Origin: JACCZX01 sp963786295 | Lineage (GTDB): Bacteria > Pseudomonadota > Gammaproteobacteria > Burkholderiales > Burkholderiaceae_F | Direction of reading: 5' to 3' | NCBI GenBank assembly: GCA_963786295.1 | Contig: CAWAYV010000003.1 | Location: 62,001 to 126,000, forward strand | Length of the DNA stretch: 64,000 bases | The notes under the pieces: generated by a model | Databases searched by the model: none | Seen by the model: only the letters and a program-made list of their open reading frames with translations | What the model was told of the DNA's origin: nothing | Made by a program: the position numbers and the translations under genes | In this document: positions 58,645-64,000 of the stretch, one piece after another | Layout: every line of letters begins with the position of its first letter | Position numbering within the stretch: the stretch's first letter is position 1

Positions 58645-59196
58645 ATGGGCAATCGGCTCTCTCAGATTGCAACACGCACGGGCGATGACGGCACGACCGG
58701 CCTGGGCGATGGCACGCGCGTCGACAAAGCCCATCTGCGAATAGCCGCGATGGGCGATGTAGACGAGCTCAACTCGACGATCGGCGTGTTGCTGACCAAC
58801 GATTTGCCGGAGCAGATACGCATCGATCTCGCGGAAATTCAGAACGATTTGTTCGACCTCGGCGGAGAACTGGCGATACCTGGCTATTCGATGATCAGCG
58901 ATAAGCAAGTCGCGCGGCTGGATGCGCGGCTGGCCCACTACAACGCCGATTTGCCGCGCCTTGCCGAGTTCATTCTGCCCGGCGGTTCGTCCGCCGCCGC
59001 AATGGCGCATGTGGGTCGTACTGTCTGCCGGCGTGCGGAACGTTCATTGGTTGCGCTTGGGAAACAGGACCCGCTGAACGATGCTCCGCGGCAGTATCTG
59101 AATCGGCTATCCGATCTGCTGTTCGTTCTCGCACGTGTGTTGAACCGGCACGCTGGTGGTGCCGACGTGCAATGGCAACAACGCAAGAATCAGTAG
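58645..59196 (+). CDS. PduO-type cob(I)alamin adenosyltransferase
   Basis: It transfers adenosyl from ATP to cob(I)alamin to make coenzyme B12. The 183-residue protein has the family start RLSQIATRTGDDGTTGLGDGTRVDK (ATP-binding TRTGDDGTTGL), AMGDVDELNSTIG, and the Arg-rich helix VGRTVCRRAERSLV followed by YLNRLSDLLFVLAR. The ATG 58645 lies after a weak ribosome site (TTAGAGGCAATTCT). The frame is intact. It is divergent from the D-lactate dehydrogenase gene and 17 bases before the M3 peptidase gene. It implies a B12-dependent enzyme elsewhere in the genome. Confidence 0.94.
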   Translation: MGNRLSQIATRTGDDGTTGLGDGTRVDKAHLRIAAMGDVDELNSTIGVLLTNDLPEQIRIDLAEIQNDLFDLGGELAIPGYSMISDKQVARLDARLAHYNADLPRLAEFILPGGSSAAAMAHVGRTVCRRAERSLVALGKQDPLNDAPRQYLNRLSDLLFVLARVLNRHAGGADVQWQQRKNQ

Positions 59197-59213
59197 TGCA
59201 ATCAAGATCCGAC

Positions 59214-61232
59214 ATGAAAGTTAAGCGACTAGCTGCGGCGACGGCCGGCGTGCTCGTGACCGCCGCAGCGATCGGCGCGCCGTCGCGCCCCACGATTCCG
59301 TTGTTCGACGCGGCCACCATCGCCGGACGGTGCGACACCGAGCTCGCGAAGGCGCGCGCGACCAAGAAGGCGATTGAAGCGAAGAAATCGATTGAATCAG
59401 GGGATGTTTTTGCGGACTGGAACCGGCTGTCGATACAGGTCCAGGATTTTGGGTATCCGGTCTACCTGCTGCAAAACGTTGCAACCGATAAGGCGACCCG
59501 AGACGCTGCGCAAACCTGTCTCGAAAAACTTTTGCCGTTTGAGACCGAGATGGCGCAAAGCGAGCCTCTGTACCGGCGCGTGCGCGCAGTCAAGCCGAAG
59601 GACGCGATCGATCAGACCTTCAAGCAAGATTTGATCGAAAAGTTCGAAGACGGCGGGGCGACGTTGCCGCCCGACAAACGTAAGCGTGCGCAGGAGATTT
59701 CCGACGAGATCGAGCGCCTCGGTCTTCAGTTCAGCAAGAACGTTAACGAGGATCCGACCACCGTCGTGCTGACGCCGGCCGAAGCGGCGGGCATGCCCGA
59801 GGCGTGGCTCGCTGCGCGCAAGCGCGATGCCAACGGCAATCTAGTGCTTGGTCTCGACTATCCGACCGTCGTGCCGTTCCTGCAGAACGCCACCAGTGAG
59901 GCGGCGCGGCGCAAGGTCTGGATGGCAAAAAATCGGGAGGGCGGTGAACAAAATTTACTGTTGCTCGATCGCGCGTTGAAACTGCGCTACGAATTGGCGC
60001 AGCTGCACGGCATGCCCGACTTTGCGACGTACGCGGTCAAGCGCCGTATGGCGCAAACGCCTGCCGCCGTGAACGAGTTCCTGGGCAAGGTGCAAGCAGC
60101 GGTTGACGAGTTGGAGGAACGCGAGCTCGCCGAGTTGCGCGCCGACAAGGCCAAGTTCACCGGCACCGATCCGGCGGTGCCGATGTTATATCGCTGGGAC
60201 GTGGCGTTTCATCAGGAGCGCGTACGCCGCGCGCGCTTCAAGATCGATCAGGAAGCACTGCGCGCCTACTTCCCAACCGACAAGAGTGTTCTGTACACGC
60301 TCAAGCTCGCGGAGCGGCTATACGGAATTAAGTTCGTCGAGCGCAAGGTCCCTGTCTGGCACGAAGACGTGCGGTACTTCGATGTCTTCGAACGAGTGCC
60401 CGAAAAAAATGCGCCCGGGAAAAATTCGGCGGGCAAAACCGGTGCTTTCATCGGTGGCGTTTATCTCGATCTGTATCCACGCGAGGGCAAGTACAACCAC
60501 GCGGCGGCGTTTCCCGTGCGCCCCGGCTCGACGTTGGTGCAGCGCACGCCGATCTCGGTGCTGGTCACCAATTTCGATCGTAAAGGCCTGAACCATGATG
60601 AACTCGAAACGCTGCTGCATGAGTTCGGGCATGTGCTGCACGGTGTTCTCTCGAAGACGCGTTATGCCGATCAGAGCGGCACGTCGGTCAAGCGCGACTT
60701 CGTCGAGGCGCCTTCGCAGATGTTCGAGGAGTGGGCGCGCCGCGAGGAAGCTCTCAGACTATTTGCCGAGATCTGTCCCGAGTGTCCACGCTTGACGCGT
60801 GCGCAGATCGAACAGCTCGATTCGGCGCGCAAGTACGGCCAGGGCATTCAGTATGCGCGGCAGCGCCTTTACGCGGCCTACGACATGAAGCTGCACACCG
60901 CCGCGCCGCCGGCGGCAATGGCAACGTGGGCGGAGCTGGAAGGTACGACGCGGCTCGGTCATGTGGACGGCTCGCTCTTTCCCGCGAGTTTCGGCCACTT
61001 GATGAGCGGCTATGCGGCTGGGTATTACGGCTACATGTGGTCGCAAGTGTTGGCGCTCGACATGCTGTCTGCGTTCGACGGCAAGTTAATGAGCGCTGAT
61101 GTAGGACGCCGTTATCGGCAAACGATCCTTGCCTCGGGCGGGCAGCGTCCGCCGCAGGCGCTGGTCGAGGCATTTCTTGGCCGCAAGCCGAACAGCGACG
61201 CGTTTTACGCCGAGATCACCGGCCGCAGATAA
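59214..61232 (+). CDS. M3-family zinc oligopeptidase, exported
   Basis: The 672-residue metallopeptidase of the thimet oligopeptidase group has the zinc motif LLHEFGHVLHGVLS (HEFGH) and the second Glu in DFVEAPSQMFEEWA. Downstream it has the conserved GYYGYMWSQVLALDML. ATG 59214 (MKVKRLAAATAGVLVTAAAIGA) gives a Sec signal peptide, so it probably acts in the periplasm, unlike cytoplasmic OpdA. An upstream ATG at 59172 overlaps the adenosyltransferase gene and is less likely. The frame is intact. Its stop codon touches repeat A2. Confidence 0.92.
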   Translation: MKVKRLAAATAGVLVTAAAIGAPSRPTIPLFDAATIAGRCDTELAKARATKKAIEAKKSIESGDVFADWNRLSIQVQDFGYPVYLLQNVATDKATRDAAQTCLEKLLPFETEMAQSEPLYRRVRAVKPKDAIDQTFKQDLIEKFEDGGATLPPDKRKRAQEISDEIERLGLQFSKNVNEDPTTVVLTPAEAAGMPEAWLAARKRDANGNLVLGLDYPTVVPFLQNATSEAARRKVWMAKNREGGEQNLLLLDRALKLRYELAQLHGMPDFATYAVKRRMAQTPAAVNEFLGKVQAAVDELEERELAELRADKAKFTGTDPAVPMLYRWDVAFHQERVRRARFKIDQEALRAYFPTDKSVLYTLKLAERLYGIKFVERKVPVWHEDVRYFDVFERVPEKNAPGKNSAGKTGAFIGGVYLDLYPREGKYNHAAAFPVRPGSTLVQRTPISVLVTNFDRKGLNHDELETLLHEFGHVLHGVLSKTRYADQSGTSVKRDFVEAPSQMFEEWARREEALRLFAEICPECPRLTRAQIEQLDSARKYGQGIQYARQRLYAAYDMKLHTAAPPAAMATWAELEGTTRLGHVDGSLFPASFGHLMSGYAAGYYGYMWSQVLALDMLSAFDGKLMSADVGRRYRQTILASGGQRPPQALVEAFLGRKPNSDAFYAEITGRR

Positions 61233-61353
61233 CAGTCTGTGCAAAACTACTGCGCGTCCCGATCTTGCGTCTGCGGTGCTCAACGTAGCCTCCGTACGCC
61301 TGCGCTCCTCGCCGCAACCTCGGGCCGCTCGCTACGTTTTTCACCAGACTGTT
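61231..61353. repeat. Structured palindromic intergenic repeat, family A, copy A2
   Basis: The 123-base element spans from the M3 peptidase stop to two bases before the SDR start codon. The outer stem AACAGTCTG (61231-61239) pairs with CAGACTGTT (61345-61353). The next helix TGCAAAAC pairs with GTTTTTCA (one mismatch), then GCGTCCCGA with TCGGGCCGC (one mismatch), then TTGCG with CGCAA, with an apical CGTA/TACG. The loop strings CTGCGGTGCTCAACGTA and TACGCCTGCGCTCCTCG are identical to copy A1, while the arms have changed on both sides in step. Confidence 0.85.
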
Positions 61354-61354
61354 A

Positions 61355-62107
61355 ATGAATCAACTCGAAGGCAAGGTCGCGATCGTTACCGGGGGCGCGG
61401 GCGGGTTCGGTGAGGGCATCGCACGCGCCTACGTAGCGGAGGGTGCACGCGTCGTTATTGCGGACGTCGAACGCGGCAAGGGTGAAGCGCTCGCGCGCGA
61501 GCTCGGCCTCGCCGCCCGGTTTGCGCACTGCGATGTTTCGCTAAAGCAGGATATCGACGCGCTCGTTCGCGCGTGCATCGATCACTTCGGCCCGCCCGAC
61601 ATCGTCGTCAACAACGCCGGTACGACGCATACCAATATGCCGCTGCTCGACGTCGACGAAGCCACATTCGACAGAGTGTTCGCGGTCAACGTCAAATCGA
61701 TCTACCACATGGTGCTGGCGGTGGTGCCGCTGATGCGCAAGCGCGGCAGCGGCGTGATTCTGAACATCGGATCGACGGCGGGGATTCGTCCGCGGCCGGG
61801 GCTGACTTGGTACAACGCCAGCAAAGGTGCAGTAAATCTGTTGTCGAAATCGCTCGCGGTCGAGCTCGGGCCGCATCGCATTCGAGTCAACGCAATCTGC
61901 CCGGTGATCGGCGAAACCGGCCTGCTCGAACAATTCATGGGCGCGCCCGATACGCCGGAGAATCGCGCGAAGTTTTTGGCGACAATCCCGCTCGGCCGTA
62001 TGTGCCGGCCGTCGGACGTTGCCGCCGCTGCCGTCTATCTGGCGAGCGACGCTGCAGAATTTATCTCCGGCGTCGAGTTCCCGGTCGATGGTGCGCGCAC
62101 TGCCTGA
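61355..62107 (+). CDS. Short-chain dehydrogenase/reductase (glucose-1-dehydrogenase / 3-oxoacyl reductase type)
   Basis: The 250-residue classical SDR has the cofactor motif VTGGAGGFGEGIARAY, NNAG at about residue 88 and the catalytic Ser and YxxxK in GSTAGIRPRPGLTWYNASKGAVN. The tail ISGVEFPVDGARTA is typical. The acidic residue after beta-2 (VIADVERGKG) suggests NAD(H). The substrate cannot be told. The start ATG 61355 has no Shine-Dalgarno sequence: the bases before it are the end of repeat A2. The frame is intact. It is convergent with the ribbon-helix-helix gene, whose stop lies two bases after its own. Confidence 0.9.
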   Translation: MNQLEGKVAIVTGGAGGFGEGIARAYVAEGARVVIADVERGKGEALARELGLAARFAHCDVSLKQDIDALVRACIDHFGPPDIVVNNAGTTHTNMPLLDVDEATFDRVFAVNVKSIYHMVLAVVPLMRKRGSGVILNIGSTAGIRPRPGLTWYNASKGAVNLLSKSLAVELGPHRIRVNAICPVIGETGLLEQFMGAPDTPENRAKFLATIPLGRMCRPSDVAAAAVYLASDAAEFISGVEFPVDGARTA

Positions 62108-62108
62108 G

Positions 62109-62294
62109 CTAGGAACTTGCTCGGGACTTCTTCGACGCTTTCGGACGAATACCGCGCCGCTCGAGGGCCTCGCGCAACAAGAATTCGATTTGCGAGTTGA
62201 CCGAACGCAGTTCGGTCGACGCTAACCGTTCGAGCTCCGCCCACAGGACGGGGTCGACTCGCAGCAAAAACGCTTTTTTTTCTGCGCTCGTCAC
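62109..62294 (-). CDS. Arc-type ribbon-helix-helix DNA-binding protein
   Basis: The 61-residue protein has a beta strand KKAFLLRVDPVLWAELERLA and the helices LRSVNSQIEFLLREALERRG, the pattern of Arc/MetJ-like repressors. The start is GTG 62294, overlapping the stop of the small membrane protein gene (GTGA). It is the last gene of an SPFH / membrane / RHH operon. RHH proteins usually repress their own operon; a perfect palindrome at 63422-63435 in front of the first gene is a candidate target. It could be an antitoxin, but no toxin gene is adjacent. Confidence 0.85.
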   Translation of the reverse strand: MTSAEKKAFLLRVDPVLWAELERLASTELRSVNSQIEFLLREALERRGIRPKASKKSRASS

Positions 62295-62500
62295 TCTTTG
62301 CTGACCACACCCATTAGCGGCCGGGCGCGCGCGGGCGGTTTGCGCTGGCGGATCCAAAGTAGCGTGCCGACCGTTTCGAGCGCTATGCCAATTCCAATCA
62401 CCGCCAGCGCAACGCTTAAGTCGAGCCGCCCGAGCGCGAACAGCAATGCGCCGATAACGATCAACAACATTCCCGGAATCCACAGCACCAACGCGTTCAT
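62291..62500 (-). CDS. Small two-helix membrane protein
   Basis: The 69-residue protein, ATG 62500, has two hydrophobic segments (ALVLWIPGMLLIVIGALLFAL and LSVALAVIGIGIALETVGTLLWI, split by GRLD) and a basic tail (RQRKPPARARP). Such proteins are often seen beside SPFH-domain genes. It lies 16 bases after the SPFH gene stop and overlaps the RHH gene. A scaffold partner role is a guess from position only. Confidence 0.75.
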   Translation of the reverse strand: MNALVLWIPGMLLIVIGALLFALGRLDLSVALAVIGIGIALETVGTLLWIRQRKPPARARPLMGVVSKE

Positions 62501-62516
62501 CGCAGCGCTGCGCCGC

Positions 62517-63401
62517 TTACTGATACAGGGTGCCGGTGTTAATGACCGGCTGCGCCTCGCTTTCGGCGCACAACACCACCAACAGATTCGACACCATCGC
62601 GGCACGACGCTCGTAGTCGAGATCGACAATGCCGCGCTCTGATAGTCCGTTGAGCGCCATCTCGACCATGCTGACCGCACCGAGCACGATCTTGCTGCGG
62701 GCAGCGATGATCGCTTCGGCCTGCTGCCGTCGCAACATCACCTGCGCGATCTCGGGCGCGTACGCAAGATGCGTGAGCTTCGCGTCCTCGACGACGATGC
62801 CGGCCGGTTCCAACCGGTCTGCCAACTCGCGTATCAGCGCCGCGGTGACCTTGGCCTGGCTAGCGCGCAACGTCGGTTCGTTCGAGTCTTCGTGCTCGCC
62901 TTCGTCGTACGCGTAGCTCGACGCCAGGTGACGAATCGCTGTCTCGGTCTGCACTCGGACATATAAGTCGTAGTCTTCGACATCGAACACCGCCTGCGCG
63001 GTGTTGCGCACTCTCCAGACGATCGCCGCTGCAATTTCGATTGGATTGCCGCGCTTGTCGTTGACCTTCAACCGCTCGCTGTTCAAATTGTGCGCACGCA
63101 AGCTGATTTTCTGTTTCCTGTAAAACGGATTGGCCCAGCGCAGTCCTTCGGAACGATCGGTGCCGACGTACTCGCCGAACAGCAGCAAAATCGCGGCCTC
63201 GTTCGGCTGCAGCATGTATAGGCCCGCAAGCACGAACGCACCCGCAAGGATCAGCACCACGCCTATCGCGATCGCCGACAGCCCGAACGGTCGTACGACG
63301 AAGAAAATGCCGGCCAGCACCAGTGCGATGCCGATCGCGACCCACAAATAGCCACTGCCGCTGCTTCTTTCGATCTCTTTCGTGACCGGCGAGTCTGCCA
63401 T
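62517..63401 (-). CDS. SPFH/Band 7 (slipin/stomatin-like) membrane protein
   Basis: The 294-residue protein has two N-terminal membrane segments (about 20-62) and an SPFH domain. The domain opens with LQPNEAAILLLFGEYVGTDRSEGLRW and has RAHNLNSERLKVNDKRGNPIEI and VRVQTETAIRHLASSYAYD. A coiled-coil helix (VMLRRQQAEAIIAARSKI) follows, as in flotillins and HflK/C. These form membrane microdomain rings that control proteases or lipid order. The frame is intact. It heads the three-gene operon with the small membrane protein and the RHH regulator. Confidence 0.92.
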   Translation of the reverse strand: MADSPVTKEIERSSGSGYLWVAIGIALVLAGIFFVVRPFGLSAIAIGVVLILAGAFVLAGLYMLQPNEAAILLLFGEYVGTDRSEGLRWANPFYRKQKISLRAHNLNSERLKVNDKRGNPIEIAAAIVWRVRNTAQAVFDVEDYDLYVRVQTETAIRHLASSYAYDEGEHEDSNEPTLRASQAKVTAALIRELADRLEPAGIVVEDAKLTHLAYAPEIAQVMLRRQQAEAIIAARSKIVLGAVSMVEMALNGLSERGIVDLDYERRAAMVSNLLVVLCAESEAQPVINTGTLYQ

Positions 63402-63417
63402 CGCGTTCCTCTCTGTT

Positions 63418-63439
63418 ATCGAAGTGATATCACTTTGAT
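63418..63439. promoter_or_regulatory. Operator candidate in front of the SPFH-membrane-RHH operon
   Basis: AAGTGATATCACTT (63422-63435) is a perfect palindrome, extended by ATC/GAT on the outside to a near-perfect 22-base inverted repeat. A further TGATA half-site overlaps the right end. It lies 17-38 bases before the SPFH start codon, where a repressor would block initiation. The operon's own ribbon-helix-helix protein is the obvious candidate. Confidence 0.55.
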
Positions 63440-63519
63440 AGAAGCGGAGCGGATTGTCAACTCAGTCCCGACGGACGGTAGTTTGTAGGTGCCTGTTCGA
63501 TTCGCCTTCAGCCGCCCAG

Positions 63520-63710
63520 CGCGCCAGCGTTTGGCGTAGCGACGCTGCCTGAGTCGTCGGGCACTTCGTGCCAACCCTGCGGTACTCACGCCAGCGGCGG
63601 GCCTGCAAACTCGCTGCGCTCAGACAGGCAGGCCCTTAAAGACCCCGCTGATGCTCCGCTCCTCGGGCGACGACTCCAAAGGCAGCGCCGCTACGCCAAA
63701 CGCTGGCGCG
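63520..63710 (+). repeat. Intergenic inverted-arm repeat, family B, copy B2
   Basis: The arms 63520-63549 and 63681-63710 are complementary over 30 bases with one mismatch. Inside, GAGTCGTC (63551-63558) pairs with GACGACTC (63669-63676). The core has CTGCGGTACTC (63577-63587) and GCTCCGCTCCTCGGGCG. A central GGGCCTG...CAGGCCC hairpin (63600-63634) is followed by TTAAAG. Copies B1 (24.4 kb) and B3 (63.8 kb) share the order of parts. Confidence 0.85.
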
Positions 63711-63737
63711 CGGAGCGGTGTCTCTGAGTGGGGAAGG

Positions 63738-63763
63738 AAAAAACATCTCGCACGAGGCGATGT
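63738..63763 (-). terminator. Intrinsic terminator on the minus strand between B2 and B3
   Basis: Read on the minus strand, ACATC ... GATGT (63763-63743) with an inner TCG/CGA is followed by TTTTTT (63743-63738). It would stop transcription entering from the right, that is, from a gene beyond the window on the minus strand or from repeat B3 itself. Confidence 0.5.
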
Positions 63764-63770
63764 CGCGACA

Positions 63771-63947
63771 GCAGCGGCTGGCGCAGATGCGCCGCCTTTG
63801 AGGCGTCGCCCGAGGAGCGGAGCAGACGCCGGGGCTGTCGGCGAAACAGCGCTTTAGCCCTGTTTCGCCGCCGGCGGCTGCGAGTACCGCAGTGGTCGGC
63901 ACTTTAGTGCCCGACGACGTAGGCGGTGCAGCTGCGCCAGCCGCTGC
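63771..63947 (-). repeat. Intergenic inverted-arm repeat, family B, copy B3 (opposite orientation)
   Basis: On the minus strand the element runs from the arm at 63947-63922 (GCAGCGGCTGGCGCAGCTGC...) through GTCGTCGGGCAC, GTGCCGACCACTGCGGTACTC (63882-63902, quoted within limits as GACCACTGCGGTACTC) and a GCGAAACAG/CTGTTTCGC hairpin (63841-63869). It then passes GCTCCGCTCCTCGGGCGACG and ends at the arm 63796-63771. The arms pair with each other but differ from those of B1 and B2. Confidence 0.8.
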
Positions 63948-64000
63948 TGCAGGCGCTGGTCAAGCGTGACATGCGCACAGCGCTAATGGTCGACTTTGGC

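Larger units (their letters stand above)
63402..64000. other. Gene-free region: operator candidate plus two family-B repeats
   Basis: I see no convincing coding sequence in these 599 bases; the short frames here all lie in repeat DNA. From left to right: the promoter region of the SPFH operon with a palindrome (63418-63439), repeat B2 (63520-63710), a minus-strand terminator (63738-63763), repeat B3 in opposite orientation (63771-63947), and about 50 bases of unassigned sequence at the right edge. Confidence 0.7.

Noticed and set aside
62109..62294. Toxin-antitoxin pair
   Set aside because: The ribbon-helix-helix protein could be an antitoxin, but no toxin-sized partner overlaps or follows it; it belongs to the SPFH operon.
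63651..63857. Short frames in the right-end intergenic region
   Set aside because: They lie entirely in family B repeat DNA and do not resemble proteins.
63520..63947. Integron attC sites or CRISPR repeats
   Set aside because: No GTTRRRY core sites, no integrase and no regularly spaced short repeats; the structure fits a dispersed palindromic repeat.

Overview
The window is a GC-rich chromosomal segment, almost certainly from a betaproteobacterium (Burkholderiales or a close relative). Several gene orders are typical of that group: proC-yggS-pilT-pilU, proA-holA-lptE-leuS, thrB next to a BPSS1780-type membrane protein, xseB-ispA-dxs, and recG-oxyR. There are no rRNA or tRNA genes, CRISPR arrays, prophages or insertion sequences. 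About half of the protein genes carry one or more small frame breaks, including essential single-copy genes (leuS, polA, murB, uvrD, lptE). The reading resumes at the expected homologous residue each time, so most breaks look like base-level errors of a draft assembly rather than pseudogenes. I give such genes as one feature spanning all fragments.

Layout. 0-11 kb: a partial unknown gene, an MFS exporter, a PAS-GGDEF-EAL protein with degenerate motifs, an encapsulated-ferritin-like protein without an encapsulin, ugpB, ubiA, proC, yggS, pilT and pilU, a palindromic repeat (A1) and a CBS-domain protein. 11-21 kb: a small zinc protein divergent from glutathione peroxidase, an adenylate cyclase that runs into the peroxidase gene, an rRNA methyltransferase, a DsbA-family isomerase, hemJ, proA, holA, lptE and leuS. 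21-24.4 kb: a UvrD-family helicase interrupted by an intein in its GDDDQ-SIY motif. 24.4-32 kb: repeat B1, a transglutaminase, the BPSS1780 protein, thrB, a DUF2782 protein, a LOG-family protein, polA and dienelactone hydrolase. 32-43.5 kb: ZIP transporter, sulfurtransferase, xseB-ispA-dxs, an amidotransferase, yajQ, murB, ridA, recG, oxyR. 43.5-47.4 kb: glycolate oxidase glcD-glcE-glcF. 47.5-57.3 kb: cyclic-nucleotide genes, namely a CpdA-like phosphodiesterase, a large cyclase-ATPase-TPR protein, a secreted protein of unknown role, a SulP transporter fused to STAS and cNMP-binding domains, and a cNMP-binding patatin lipase. 57-62 kb: a FAD-linked D-2-hydroxyacid oxidase, PduO-type cobalamin adenosyltransferase, an M3 peptidase, repeat A2 and an SDR. 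62-63.4 kb: an SPFH / small membrane / ribbon-helix-helix operon behind a palindromic operator candidate. The last 600 bases are gene-free and hold two more copies of repeat family B.

The most noteworthy items are the helicase intein; the cluster that makes, degrades and reads a cyclic nucleotide next to an anion transporter and a lipase; two related families of structured intergenic repeats whose arms co-vary; and the orphan encapsulated-ferritin-like protein.
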